This document shows, piece after piece, positions 1 to 7,620 of a stretch of DNA of 48,628 bases; within the stretch, counting starts at the first letter, position 1; each line of letters begins with the position of its first letter. This stretch comes from Paenibacillus cookii. Lineage in GTDB: Bacteria; Bacillota; Bacilli; Paenibacillales; Paenibacillaceae. Both the position numbers and the translations under genes were made by a program. The notes beneath the pieces were generated by a model, which did no database searches, had not been told where the DNA came from, and saw only the letters and a program-made list of their open reading frames with translations. The stretch spans positions 1-48,628 of the forward strand of contig NZ_BORW01000037.1 in assembly GCF_018333375.1 (NCBI RefSeq), given 5' to 3'.

Positions 1-42
1 ACTTCCTCCATCCTTGAGGTTTTTGGGTTTGGTCACTTGAAA

Positions 43-75
43 ACTTCTCCAAGTTGGGGTGAAGTCCCTTTTTTA
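43..75 (+). terminator. Intrinsic terminator of a gene left of the window
   Basis: An imperfect hairpin (ACTTC at 43-47 pairing with GAAGT at 61-65, plus CC/GG pairs inside) is followed by CCC and six T. It reads as a plus-strand terminator, so a plus-strand gene or mobile element probably ends just beyond the left edge. The upper stem is imperfect, so this is only moderately supported. Confidence 0.4.
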
Positions 76-122
76 TGTCCGAAAATCCTTACGGCTCAAG
101 GCCTCAGATTACTGCAAAACGC

Positions 123-299
123 TCATTCATATAATGCGTATCCTGTAATAAGAGTTCGAGATCCGCTGCTAACATGATCCACCTTCCATTTTGTCTGGCT
201 GATATACTCAGGCAAGGTAATGGGGGCTGTATAAGTAATTGCCGTACCCAATCCTTTATTTTGAACAACCGATTTTAGAAGTTTACCAGTAAAATACGT
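123..299 (-). pseudogene. C-terminal remnant of a coding sequence
   Basis: A minus-strand open frame runs from just after a TAA (300-302) to a TGA at 123-125. It has no ATG and no ribosome site. It would encode about 58 residues ending in KWKVDHVSSGSRTLITGYAL plus two more. The WKVD-x-VS motif recalls the WKVDGVSF near the C-terminus of the adjacent stalk-domain protein (334-1137), so it may be the decayed tail of a related gene. It lies directly downstream of that gene on the same strand. The reading is tentative; it could also be chance. Confidence 0.3.
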
Positions 300-301
300 T
301 T

Positions 302-324
302 AGCCCGTTCTTTTAGAACGGGCT
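302..324 (-). terminator. Hairpin after the stalk-domain gene
   Basis: A perfect 9-bp inverted repeat (AGCCCGTTC / GAACGGGCT) with a 5-base loop lies 10 bases past the stop of the minus-strand gene at 334-1137. The following minus-strand bases (AAACGTATTTT) are only partly T-rich, so termination strength is uncertain. Confidence 0.5.
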
Positions 325-333
325 GCGGGTATG

Positions 334-1137
334 TTAAGGATTTACTATTTCGTCTACCATTTGAAAAGAAACACCATCCACCTTCCAACCTTTATCCGTA
401 TAAACTAGAGTAGCACGTCGATAAAGGGTCTGGTTATTTGAATTCGTTCCGGAAGATTGAATAACCGTTGCAGTACTACTATCTTTATACGTAGTTCCTG
501 ACTGGAAAATGACTTCAAACTTATTCTTATTTTCAAGTCCCTTGTTCAGGATAATGGAGTTAATAAAACGATCTGTAAAATAAGGGCTGAAGTAAGCGCG
601 AACTTGTTTAATGGAAGAAATATCAGTTGCTTCATTTAATTTACCAACCAATACTTTCAGGCGTTGATCGGTAATTCGTTTAGCAGACGGAACCTCAACT
701 TTTTGATCAAGACTTACAACAATTTGTTGATCTGCCGTTGTAATCGTTGCTTGCTTGGCCTGCTGATCCCATCCAACCTCTGCCCCAAGCGTTTGGCTAA
801 CAAAACGCAGCGGAACGTATGTCATTCCCCCGCCATATAATTTTGCCGGAACATCCAGCGTCACCTGCCATTGGTTGACCGACACTTTCGGGGAATTAAT
901 GGTGAGTTTTATGGTCGTACTATCCTTGGTAATTGTGATTTGCTTGGTTTGTTGATTCCAATCAACTTTCGCGCCCATATGCTCCGAAACAGAACGTAAT
1001 GGAATCAGCACCCGATTGTTTTGCAATTTTCCACTATCTAATTGAACAGGCGCGCCATCTGCAAAGCTGGAAGCTGCAAATGTAGGCACCATCAACACCG
1101 CCGAAGCAAGTAAAGATACAGTCCATTTTTTAAACAT
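334..1137 (-). CDS. Secreted stalk-domain (copper amine oxidase N-like) protein
   Basis: This 267-residue protein has a signal peptide (residues 1-26, MFKKW then a hydrophobic run ending SSFA). A stalk domain of the copper-amine-oxidase-N type (PF07833) follows, visible as two matching lobes, IPLRSVSEHMGAKVDWNQQ and VPLRFVSQTLGAEVGWDQQ, in residues 30-145. The C-terminal 110 residues end in a strand-rich LVYTDKGWKVDGVSF segment that looks NTF2-like; this is inference. Despite the domain name, no oxidase activity is implied; in Paenibacillus and relatives such domains occur in many exported proteins. The start is the ATG at 1137, which has GGGAGG eight bases upstream; a longer frame to 1170 has no ribosome site. 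Substrate or partner is unknown. Confidence 0.8.
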   Translation of the reverse strand: MFKKWTVSLLASAVLMVPTFAASSFADGAPVQLDSGKLQNNRVLIPLRSVSEHMGAKVDWNQQTKQITITKDSTTIKLTINSPKVSVNQWQVTLDVPAKLYGGGMTYVPLRFVSQTLGAEVGWDQQAKQATITTADQQIVVSLDQKVEVPSAKRITDQRLKVLVGKLNEATDISSIKQVRAYFSPYFTDRFINSIILNKGLENKNKFEVIFQSGTTYKDSSTATVIQSSGTNSNNQTLYRRATLVYTDKGWKVDGVSFQMVDEIVNP

Positions 1138-1159
1138 AACAAACCTCCCAAAAATCTTC

Positions 1160-1188
1160 AGTATACTCATTAGACGCCAATTTCACAG
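1160..1188 (-). promoter_or_regulatory. Candidate promoter of the 334-1137 gene
   Basis: On the minus strand a TATACT -10 box (1160-1165) is preceded, at 17 bases, by a weak CTGTGA -35 (1183-1188). A transcript would start near 1153, just upstream of the GGGAGG of the ATG at 1137, which supports that start over the longer frame. Confidence 0.35.
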
Positions 1189-1594
1189 AAATGTTCATTT
1201 AGGGTTCATCTTATAAATTAAACAATAAAAATAACTAAATTGAATCGACCTCCACTATGGCCAATCTAATAGTTTGTTAAACTCGTGCTGCGCCCGAAAT
1301 TACAAGCATATCAAGGCTTTATCGAAGCTTTAAAAAATCAGTTTCACGTAAACCTTTTAGGCCATCCACAGAAACAACTCGAACACTTTCATTAGTGGTT
1401 GCAGGCTCGGCCTGGCAAAAGGCCCTGCTCGCGTTACCATACGGAAGGCATTTCTTCCTCGAGTTATCCCCGATCATGCTTATGTTACTCGCGACATTAA
1501 TAACACCGTAACAATTACCGTAGATAGTCGTTATATAAATAACGTATTTAATAGGCAATGGATACTATTAAACTTCAAAGGAGGAATTTGCAAC
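1189..1594. other. Gene-poor AT-rich intergenic region with a possible coding fragment
   Basis: About 400 bases lie between two divergently oriented stalk-domain genes. A minus-strand frame at 1319-1558 could encode 79 residues. Its last 45 residues (ending VSVDGLKGLRETDFLKLR) use ordinary low-GC codons and look like the tail of a longer protein, whereas the first part is not convincing. I do not recognise the family, and no ribosome site precedes it. I read it as a probable gene fragment in a decayed region. No RNA gene was recognised here. Confidence 0.4.
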
Positions 1595-2029
1595 ATGAAA
1601 ACTACGGTAAAATTATTCATTTCGACTATGGCCATTTCCATGATACTTGGGGTAAATGCGGCCTTTGCTTCCCGAGAAAAACCTTCAATCTTCATAAATA
1701 ATGAGAAAATGGATATTTACGCAAGCGTCACATACAGTGGAACCACCTTAGTCCCGATGAGGCCTATTTTTGAAAAATTCGGTATGACTGTAGTTTGGGA
1801 TAATAAGACGAAGTCAGCTACCGCAACAAAAGGTGAAACATCCATAAAACTTATTCATAATGCCAATGAGGCTTACATAAATGGAAAAGTTCAAGTTCTG
1901 AATCAGGTCCCTAGTTTTAATCCAGACAACAGTACTTTTTATGTAATCCTCAGATTTATCGCTGAGACATTAGGAGCAAAAGTCGAATGGAAAAAAACAG
2001 CTAATGACGCATCCATATATATTTATTAG
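1595..2029 (+). CDS. Small secreted stalk-domain protein
   Basis: This 144-residue protein consists of a signal peptide (residues 1-25, ending NAAFA) and a single stalk domain of the copper-amine-oxidase-N type. Recognisable elements are VPMRPIFEKFGMTVVWDNK (around 53-71) and, in the second lobe, ILRFIAETLGAKVEWKK. The ATG is chosen because AAAGGAGG at 1577-1584 precedes it at normal spacing. It has nothing after the stalk domain, so it may be a free wall- or sugar-binding module; that is inference. It is a paralogue of the protein at 334-1137, which lies in opposite orientation across a degenerate gap. Codon use is AT-rich compared with genes right of 2170. Confidence 0.78.
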   Translation: MKTTVKLFISTMAISMILGVNAAFASREKPSIFINNEKMDIYASVTYSGTTLVPMRPIFEKFGMTVVWDNKTKSATATKGETSIKLIHNANEAYINGKVQVLNQVPSFNPDNSTFYVILRFIAETLGAKVEWKKTANDASIYIY

Positions 2030-2083
2030 AAATGTTCGCTCACCTCCTCCTTCGCCTCGAGTGTATCCGTTTTCTGCCTATTG

Positions 2084-2089
2084 TATAAT
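2084..2089 (+). promoter_or_regulatory. Perfect TATAAT -10 box upstream of the AraC gene
   Basis: A consensus TATAAT lies 80 bases upstream of the TTG start at 2170. No good -35 is seen at 16-18 bases. It suits an activator-dependent or weak promoter of the AraC-type regulator gene. Confidence 0.4.
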
Positions 2090-2169
2090 GAACCAAAGAA
2101 CGCAAAAAATCGGGCATTCATTGCATTTAAATAGGGGATACCGGATCATTTCTAAAGGGAGGATTTCCT

Positions 2170-3051
2170 TTGAGAACAAGCTCGTTTGTGATCATGCAGA
2201 TCGATTCGTTGCTGAACCCGAATGAAAGCATCTTCGTGAACCGGATCGCGGAGTCATTCGAAACGCCGCAGCACGGCCATGATTTCGTCGAAATCAATTA
2301 CGTCGCCGAAGGGCGGGGATTCCATTATATCGGCGAAGATCGGGTCGACGCGGAGAAAGGCGACGTTTTTCTCCTGCCCGTCGGAACGACGCATGTGTTT
2401 CGGCCAACCGCGGTGTCGCCGAAGGAGCCGATCGTCATCTATAACTGCGTTTTTCATCCGCGGACGATCGAGAAATGGTCCGAATCGGTCCCGATCCCTC
2501 AGCGGCTTCTCGAATACCTGTCGCTGCCGTCTGACGAAAACTCGTCGCCCTCCTGGCTGAGAACGACGGACAATAGCGGCGACTTCGCGCTGCTTTTTAC
2601 CGGCCTGTACTCCGAATATATCCGCAAAGCGGATGGCTACCGGGCCATCCTATGCGGAAAGCTGCTGGAATTGCTGGGACTACTCGACCGCCAACTATTC
2701 AGCACCGGGGAGGCTTGCAATCAAGACCCGTTGTTCGAAGAAATGCTGAGCATCGTTCATAAACGCTGCGGCGAATCCCAGTTTACGATCGGAAAGTTGG
2801 CCGGACAGCTGAACGTTTCTGCCGGATACGTCCAGCGCATGTTCAGGCGGTACTGCGGCGTGACGTTTCTGACGTATTTGCAGAATGTCCGGATTGACCG
2901 GAGCTGCCGCCTGCTGCGCGAAACTTCGTTTAAAATCCCCTACATCGCCGAACTATCCGGGTACCAGGACCCGAAATTTTTCCACGGCATTTTTAAAAGA
3001 AAAACCGGGTCGACACCGCATCAATATCGGCTAAAACACCGACAGTCTTAA
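2170..3051 (+). CDS. AraC family transcriptional regulator with cupin sensor domain
   Basis: This 293-residue protein is a two-domain AraC regulator. Residues 25-95 form a cupin-like sensing domain (QHGHDFVEINYV, then GDVFLLPVGTTHVF). Residues 190-288 carry the double helix-turn-helix DNA-binding domain, ending with the typical GYQDPKFFHGIFKRKTG signature and the STPHQYR motif. Such proteins usually sense a sugar or related small molecule. The start is a TTG at 2170 with AAGGGAGG at 2155-2162, seven bases away; an ATG at codon 9 has no ribosome site. No sugar transporter or glycosidase lies next to it, so its target is not obvious. The next gene is on the same strand 60 bases on. Confidence 0.85.
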   Translation: MRTSSFVIMQIDSLLNPNESIFVNRIAESFETPQHGHDFVEINYVAEGRGFHYIGEDRVDAEKGDVFLLPVGTTHVFRPTAVSPKEPIVIYNCVFHPRTIEKWSESVPIPQRLLEYLSLPSDENSSPSWLRTTDNSGDFALLFTGLYSEYIRKADGYRAILCGKLLELLGLLDRQLFSTGEACNQDPLFEEMLSIVHKRCGESQFTIGKLAGQLNVSAGYVQRMFRRYCGVTFLTYLQNVRIDRSCRLLRETSFKIPYIAELSGYQDPKFFHGIFKRKTGSTPHQYRLKHRQS

Positions 3052-3111
3052 GCGGTTAAGGCGGCGGCGTTCCAGGTTATGCAGTCATTTCGGAAAGAAA
3101 GGATTCGGAAG

Positions 3112-4215
3112 ATGGACAATATCGTGAAGATGAAAGAAGCATTGAACCGGCTTTCCGCGCAAGAACTGAAGCAGCTGCTGTTGCTGACGTTTCATCAGGT
3201 AGAGGCCGCTGCAAATGACCAGCTTGCAAAAGAAGAGCTGTACCCTTTTCTAAAAGAGATGTACGACCATCTTCTTGACATCCGCCAAAACCAGGTCCGC
3301 CGCTGGCAGCCCGATACGGGCACAAAAACAGTCCATGTGGTCTTCGGCCGCTCGCCCGCTGGAAGCCTAAAATGCGTGATTGAGGCGCTGGGCCGTGTCG
3401 ACACGGACAAAATCGTTTCGTTCGACCTGGATTATTTTGCGTTTGGCCCGCTGCATGATCTTCATACGGAAGAAGGCCGAAAACGCAGGGAGGAATGGTT
3501 CAGGGATCACATCAACGAGTCCCGAAAAGATGACGGGATTAGCTATGAAGAATACCATGGGGAGCTCGTAAAGCAGCTGTCCGGGATTCCCCCGGAAGCG
3601 CGAATCGTCATTTTGAGCTGTAAAAATGCCCATGAGCGGACGGGCTTGCTGTGGGCCGTCTATTTGCTGCGGCACCATCCGAACCCCATCCATATCATCG
3701 ATGCGGACGAAGCCTGCGGCAAAAAATACAACATGCCGGATTATTGGTGCAAGTACAACCATACGGGCGAGATCACCCCTGAAAAACTGCAAGAGGTATA
3801 CATGGAGGCCGAACAGGAAGACCCGATCCCCGGCGAGACCCGGCGGCAGTTGGAGGACAAATGGCTAAAGCTGTCCGGTCGGCACGAGACGCTGCGTCTG
3901 TGGGAAGACGATGATCTCCGGAGCGTCGGCGTGGACTACCTTGATGCCTACTTGCTTCGAACGGTAGAGGAACTTCAGCACAGGTTGCCGGAGCATGAAT
4001 TCATCAAAGCGGCCCGCGTGATCGGCCAAGCCATCGGCATGTGGGACGACTATATCGGGGATGTCTTTTTCGAGTACCGGCTCCGGCATCTCATTTATGA
4101 GGGGCGGCTGGAAATCAAAGGAGTGCCGCGGGCGATGCGATATTACGGGGTAAGGCTTAAAAAGCGGAGCGTTCAGGGCCGCATGAGTCCCGGGAGTTCA
4201 ACGAACGGGCCATGA
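3112..4215 (+). CDS. DUF1835 / DUF3658 domain protein
   Basis: This protein of about 367 residues has an N-terminal helical segment, then a DUF1835-type domain that begins VHVVFGRSPAGSLKCVIEAL and continues through a KIVSFDLDYFAFGPLHDL stretch. A C-terminal part resembles DUF3658 (ending VPRAMRYYGVRLKK). The biochemical role of the family is unknown. No signal peptide or membrane segment is visible, so it should be cytoplasmic. I prefer the ATG at 3112 (MDNIVKMKEAL) because GAAAGGATT precedes it; an ATG at 3079 in the same frame lacks a ribosome site. It is followed by a strong shared terminator at 4267. Confidence 0.75.
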   Translation: MDNIVKMKEALNRLSAQELKQLLLLTFHQVEAAANDQLAKEELYPFLKEMYDHLLDIRQNQVRRWQPDTGTKTVHVVFGRSPAGSLKCVIEALGRVDTDKIVSFDLDYFAFGPLHDLHTEEGRKRREEWFRDHINESRKDDGISYEEYHGELVKQLSGIPPEARIVILSCKNAHERTGLLWAVYLLRHHPNPIHIIDADEACGKKYNMPDYWCKYNHTGEITPEKLQEVYMEAEQEDPIPGETRRQLEDKWLKLSGRHETLRLWEDDDLRSVGVDYLDAYLLRTVEELQHRLPEHEFIKAARVIGQAIGMWDDYIGDVFFEYRLRHLIYEGRLEIKGVPRAMRYYGVRLKKRSVQGRMSPGSSTNGP

Positions 4216-4266
4216 TCATGAATCACCGATCCCGCCCCTAAATCATAAGCCTGACGCGACATACGT

Positions 4267-4291
4267 AAAGCTGCCCGTGTGGGCAGCTTTT
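4267..4291. terminator. Bidirectional intrinsic terminator
   Basis: A perfect 10-bp stem (AAAGCTGCCC / GGGCAGCTTT) with a GTGT loop is flanked by A and T residues. It lies between convergent genes (3112-4215 plus, 4299-4559 minus) and can serve both. Confidence 0.85.
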
Positions 4292-4298
4292 CCGTCGG

Positions 4299-4559
4299 TC
4301 ATTTATATTTCTTCCAATCCATATTGCTGTTTTCAAGCAAATATTCAAAGTCGTTATCGCGGCGTTTTTGCTCGGCTTTGCGCGCTTCCTCCGCTTTTTT
4401 CAGCTCGGCTTCCTTTTGCTTTTGCTGCTCGGCTTTTAATTCCTCCGACTGCTGCTTCAGCTTGCTCAGCACCTCGCTGCTCAAAAGATCTTTCAGGGTT
4501 GCCGGCTTGTCCGCCGCCTGCGGCTTCACGGCCGCATCCTGTTTTCGTTTTTTGGCCAT
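4299..4559 (-). CDS. YqkE family (DUF3886) small charged protein
   Basis: This 86-residue, highly charged protein is rich in Lys, Glu, Ala and Gln. A long helix from residue 38 to 70 (repeated KQKEAE and KKAEEARKAEQK patterns) looks coiled-coil. It starts MAKKRKQD and ends NSNMDWKKYK, matching the pattern I know from Bacillus YqkE (DUF3886). The function of that family is unknown. The ATG has CGGAG eight bases upstream. It stands alone on the minus strand between two plus-strand genes. Confidence 0.75.
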   Translation of the reverse strand: MAKKRKQDAAVKPQAADKPATLKDLLSSEVLSKLKQQSEELKAEQQKQKEAELKKAEEARKAEQKRRDNDFEYLLENSNMDWKKYK

Positions 4560-4708
4560 GTCATCAACTCCGTTTCACCCCACATTATAGCAGGTTTCCC
4601 GTTTAAGGTCAGGTAGCTTTGCGGCAATTTTTCTTGTCCGCCCGGCGGATTTGCGATACAATTTGGTCACTTGCCTTGGGGCTGATAGGAAGCGCCCGGG
4701 GTTCATGC

Positions 4709-5629
4709 ATGAAAGGAATGACTTCATTGAACCGCTCTCGTCTTGCCGATCTCAGCCTGCTTATCGTCGCCGCGATGTGGGGATGCACGTTCTTGATCGT
4801 CCAGCATGCCGTGAGGGTGCTGCCTCCGCTGGCTTTCAACGGCATCCGCTTCGTCGGGGCGGCGGTGTTGCTTGCTTTGATCATCACGGTGTTTTACCGC
4901 GGCCAGTGGCGTGCCGTCAGCATCCGCATGCTGCTTCATGCCTGCCTGCTGGGTCTCTTTTTGTTTTTGGGTTATGCGTTTCAAACGGTCGGCCTGCTGT
5001 ACACCACGACCTCCAATGCCGGTTTTATCACGGGGTTATCGGTCGTTTTGGTGCCCTTCCTGGCCCTGATCCTGCTCAAGCATCCGATTTCGCGTTTTAC
5101 GTGGCTGAGCGCCCTGCTGGCGGCCTGTGGACTGTACCTGCTGACCTTTGCCGGTTCCGCGTTTGAAATGAACAAAGGGGATGTTCTCGTCTTCCTGTGC
5201 GCGATCGGGTTCGCCCTTCATATCGCCTATACCGGCATTTTTGCGCCCCGATATCCCGCGCTGCCGCTGGCTGCGCTGCAAATGGCCGTCGTCGGCCTGC
5301 TTAGCTTGATCGGATCGCTGCTGTTCGAGGATATGGGGCCCGCCGCCCAAACGATGGACAAGCTGCTGCAGCCGGAGGTGTTATGGGCGCTGGCCGTTTC
5401 GATCGGACCTACCAGCGCGTTTGCGTTCTGGATTCAAACCGTCTGCCAAAAATATACGAGCCCGTCCCGGGTGGCGGTCATTTTTGCGATGGAACCGGTT
5501 TTTGCCGCCCTTACCGGCTTGTGGTTCGGGGGAGAGACGCTCGGCGTCGCCGCCGGGGTCGGCTGCCTGTTTATTTTCGCAGGCATGATTATTGCGGAAT
5601 TGAAATCCGCGCCCCCTACGGTACAATAA
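4709..5629 (+). CDS. EamA/DMT family transporter
   Basis: This integral membrane protein of about 306 residues has ten predicted transmembrane segments in two EamA repeats. The first opens LADLSLLIVAAMWGCTFLIV and the second begins near VLVFLCAIGFALHIAYTGIF. Members of the drug/metabolite superfamily export amino acids, nucleobases or other metabolites; the substrate cannot be told from sequence. The start is uncertain. The frame is open upstream to 4619, but the membrane topology and the GGGG at 4698-4701 favour the ATG at 4709 (MKGMTSLNRSRLADL), with an ATG at 4718 as alternative. The HAD phosphatase gene follows 39 bases later and may be co-transcribed. Confidence 0.85.
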   Translation: MKGMTSLNRSRLADLSLLIVAAMWGCTFLIVQHAVRVLPPLAFNGIRFVGAAVLLALIITVFYRGQWRAVSIRMLLHACLLGLFLFLGYAFQTVGLLYTTTSNAGFITGLSVVLVPFLALILLKHPISRFTWLSALLAACGLYLLTFAGSAFEMNKGDVLVFLCAIGFALHIAYTGIFAPRYPALPLAALQMAVVGLLSLIGSLLFEDMGPAAQTMDKLLQPEVLWALAVSIGPTSAFAFWIQTVCQKYTSPSRVAVIFAMEPVFAALTGLWFGGETLGVAAGVGCLFIFAGMIIAELKSAPPTVQ

Positions 5630-5668
5630 AGGAAGCCGGATACTATAGAAAAAGGGAGAGAAGCCATC

Positions 5669-6466
5669 ATGTACAAACTGATCGCCATCGACATCGACGA
5701 CACGCTCATCAACGATGACAAGGAAGTGACCCCTGCCACGCAAAAGGCTTTGGAGGCCGCAATCGCCAAAGGCGCCGTCGTGACGCTGGCCACCGGCCGC
5801 GCTTACGCGTCCGCTCAAGCCATCGCCCGCCAGACCGGCCTGAACGTGCCGATCATTACGTATCAAGGTTCGCTCGTCAAAAACCTGATGGACGAAAAGG
5901 TGCTCTACGAGCGTTACGTCCCCAAAGACGCGGCGCATAAGCTTTTTGAATACTGCATTCAGCATGATCTCCACCTGCAGGTATACATCGACGACAAGCT
6001 GTACGCGCGCGAGGAAAACCAGAAGCTGATCGACTACTGCAATCTGAACCGGACGCCGTATTATATCGAACCGGATTTTGAAAAGCTGGTCGAACAGCCG
6101 ACGCCGAAAATGCTGATCATCGACGACCCTGATTATTTGGACAAGCTGATCCCTATTTTCCGCGAGCTGCTCGGCAGCGAGGTGCATATCACCAAGTCCA
6201 AGCCGCATTTCCTTGAGATTATGCATCGCGAAGGCACGAAAGGACATGCGCTGACCTTCCTCGCCAACCATTTTGGCGTGAATCTGGAAGAAACGATGGC
6301 CATCGGCGACTCCTGGAACGACCACGAGATGCTGGAGGCCGCAGGCCTTGGCGTGGCGATGGGCAACGCTATTCAAGGACTGAAGGATATTGCCGATTAC
6401 GTGACGCTCAGCAACAACGAGGACGGCGTAAAGGCTGCAATCGAGAAGTTTGTTTTGAACGCCTGA
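5669..6466 (+). CDS. Cof-type HAD-IIB phosphatase
   Basis: This 265-residue cytoplasmic hydrolase is of the Cof/YidA type. Motif I is DIDDT at residues 8-12 (nucleophile D8, acid D10). Motif II lies in VVTLATGRAYASA, the cap domain spans roughly residues 80-190, and motif IV is AIGDSWNDHEM. Relatives dephosphorylate sugar phosphates, flavin mononucleotide or pyridoxal phosphate with magnesium; the exact substrate is not predictable. AAAGGGAGAG precedes the ATG. The gene is followed by a strong bidirectional terminator at 6526. Confidence 0.9.
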   Translation: MYKLIAIDIDDTLINDDKEVTPATQKALEAAIAKGAVVTLATGRAYASAQAIARQTGLNVPIITYQGSLVKNLMDEKVLYERYVPKDAAHKLFEYCIQHDLHLQVYIDDKLYAREENQKLIDYCNLNRTPYYIEPDFEKLVEQPTPKMLIIDDPDYLDKLIPIFRELLGSEVHITKSKPHFLEIMHREGTKGHALTFLANHFGVNLEETMAIGDSWNDHEMLEAAGLGVAMGNAIQGLKDIADYVTLSNNEDGVKAAIEKFVLNA

Positions 6467-6525
6467 GGCCGAAGTCCGCTCGTGTCGATCCATGACCCTA
6501 AGCCGCATCGTATCCTTGCACGGAT

Positions 6526-6577
6526 AAAAAAACAGCCGCAGAGCAGGTTCGTTTCCGAACCCCTGCGGCTGTTTTTT
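6526..6577. terminator. Bidirectional intrinsic terminator
   Basis: A-run plus CAGCCGCAG (6532-6541) pairs with CTGCGGCTG (6563-6571), followed by six T; an inner stem GGTTCG/CGAACC makes a compound hairpin. It lies between the convergent HAD phosphatase and metallo-hydrolase genes. Confidence 0.9.
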
Positions 6578-6598
6578 ACGTTTAGCTGGCGCACGGTT

Positions 6599-7369
6599 TC
6601 AGGCCAAATCCACCTTCATGCCGGTGCGCGCAAGCGCCACATTCGGCGGCAGCGGTATATCCCGATTCAAATCGACGTCGTGGGACATATGCGTGTAGAG
6701 CGCCCGTTTCGGGCGAACCTCGGCCAGAAGCTCCGCCGCTTCCCGCATGTCATAGACGGAACGCGTCTCGTACGGAGCCGTTTCATGCACGAAGCTTGTC
6801 CCCAGCACCAGCAAATCCAAATCATGCAAAGGCTGTTTTTCCTTCTCGTTCAAACCGATGGAATCGGAGCAGTACACCCAGCGGAAGCCGTTTTTTTCGA
6901 GCCGGTACGCGTAGCTGAACCCGTTGTAGCCGTGGCATACCTTCCAGCCCTGAATCTTCCAACCGCCCAGTTCGATCCCCTTATCGACCGCCGTCGTCAT
7001 CAAATGTCTCGCAAGCCATGGAAACTGCTTCAGGATCGTGTCGATCACTTCCTGCGGGGCGTACAGCTCCCCTTTCCGGCCCAGCCGGCGGCAGGCATCC
7101 GCCCATTCCGGAAGTCCTCCGATATGGTCGAAATGCGCGTGCGTCACCAATATTTTTTCGGCAAAACGAATCCCTTGGCTTTCCATCTGGCCTCGCCAAT
7201 CCGGACCGCAATCGATCAAAAAGCCGCCTTCCGGCCCCTCGACCATCACGAGCGAGCGCAATCGGCGGTTGATTCCCGTCGTTCTTGCTTCCCTGCATAC
7301 GTCGCATTCGCAATAAACCCGAGGCACGCCCATCGCGTCGCCGGTTCCCAAAAACACAAGCGTATCCAT
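6599..7369 (-). CDS. PhnP-like MBL fold metallo-hydrolase
   Basis: This 256-residue beta-lactamase-fold hydrolase has the metal motif THAHFDH (H77, H79, D81, H82), and later metal ligands in CSDSIG and in the C-terminal THMSHD. The Cys cluster C20-x-C22-x-x-C25 followed by an RR-x-R stretch matches the structural zinc site of PhnP, the phosphoribosyl 1,2-cyclic phosphate phosphodiesterase. No other phosphonate genes are nearby, so the substrate may instead be another cyclic or diester nucleotide. The ATG is supported by GGAGGAGG about eight bases upstream. Cytoplasmic. Confidence 0.85.
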   Translation of the reverse strand: MDTLVFLGTGDAMGVPRVYCECDVCREARTTGINRRLRSLVMVEGPEGGFLIDCGPDWRGQMESQGIRFAEKILVTHAHFDHIGGLPEWADACRRLGRKGELYAPQEVIDTILKQFPWLARHLMTTAVDKGIELGGWKIQGWKVCHGYNGFSYAYRLEKNGFRWVYCSDSIGLNEKEKQPLHDLDLLVLGTSFVHETAPYETRSVYDMREAAELLAEVRPKRALYTHMSHDVDLNRDIPLPPNVALARTGMKVDLA

Positions 7370-7500
7370 TCTGTTTTTCCTCCTCCACGCCCCTTTTGGC
7401 GCCTATCATGTTCCGGGCCATTCAAACCTCATGGAATGCTTATATTGTATCACGCCGCGCAAAGGGGTGCCCGCCGAATACCGGCGATATCGCTCTGCGC

Positions 7501-7536
7501 AAAAAAACGGGATCTGCCATACAGGCATAATCCCGC
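7501..7536 (-). terminator. Intrinsic terminator of the sulfate importer
   Basis: Minus-strand hairpin: CGGGAT (7530-7535 side) pairs with ATCCCG (7508-7513 side), with an inner TGCC/GGCA stem, followed by seven T. It lies 85 bases past the end of sbp. Confidence 0.85.
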
Positions 7537-7620
7537 TTGTTGTCCCTCTAGAGTCAAGCCAACATGTTAGCCGCAATTTCCCGTCCTTGACCGGCGGCTT
7601 TTGCCCGAAGATGCTTTCGG

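Noticed and set aside
2004..2225. 73-codon plus-strand frame between the stalk-domain and AraC genes
   Set aside because: It overlaps both flanking genes and the AraC ribosome site and has no own ribosome site.
6482..7570. 362-codon open frame opposite the metallo-hydrolase gene
   Set aside because: Its sequence is an antisense composition; it also crosses a terminator.
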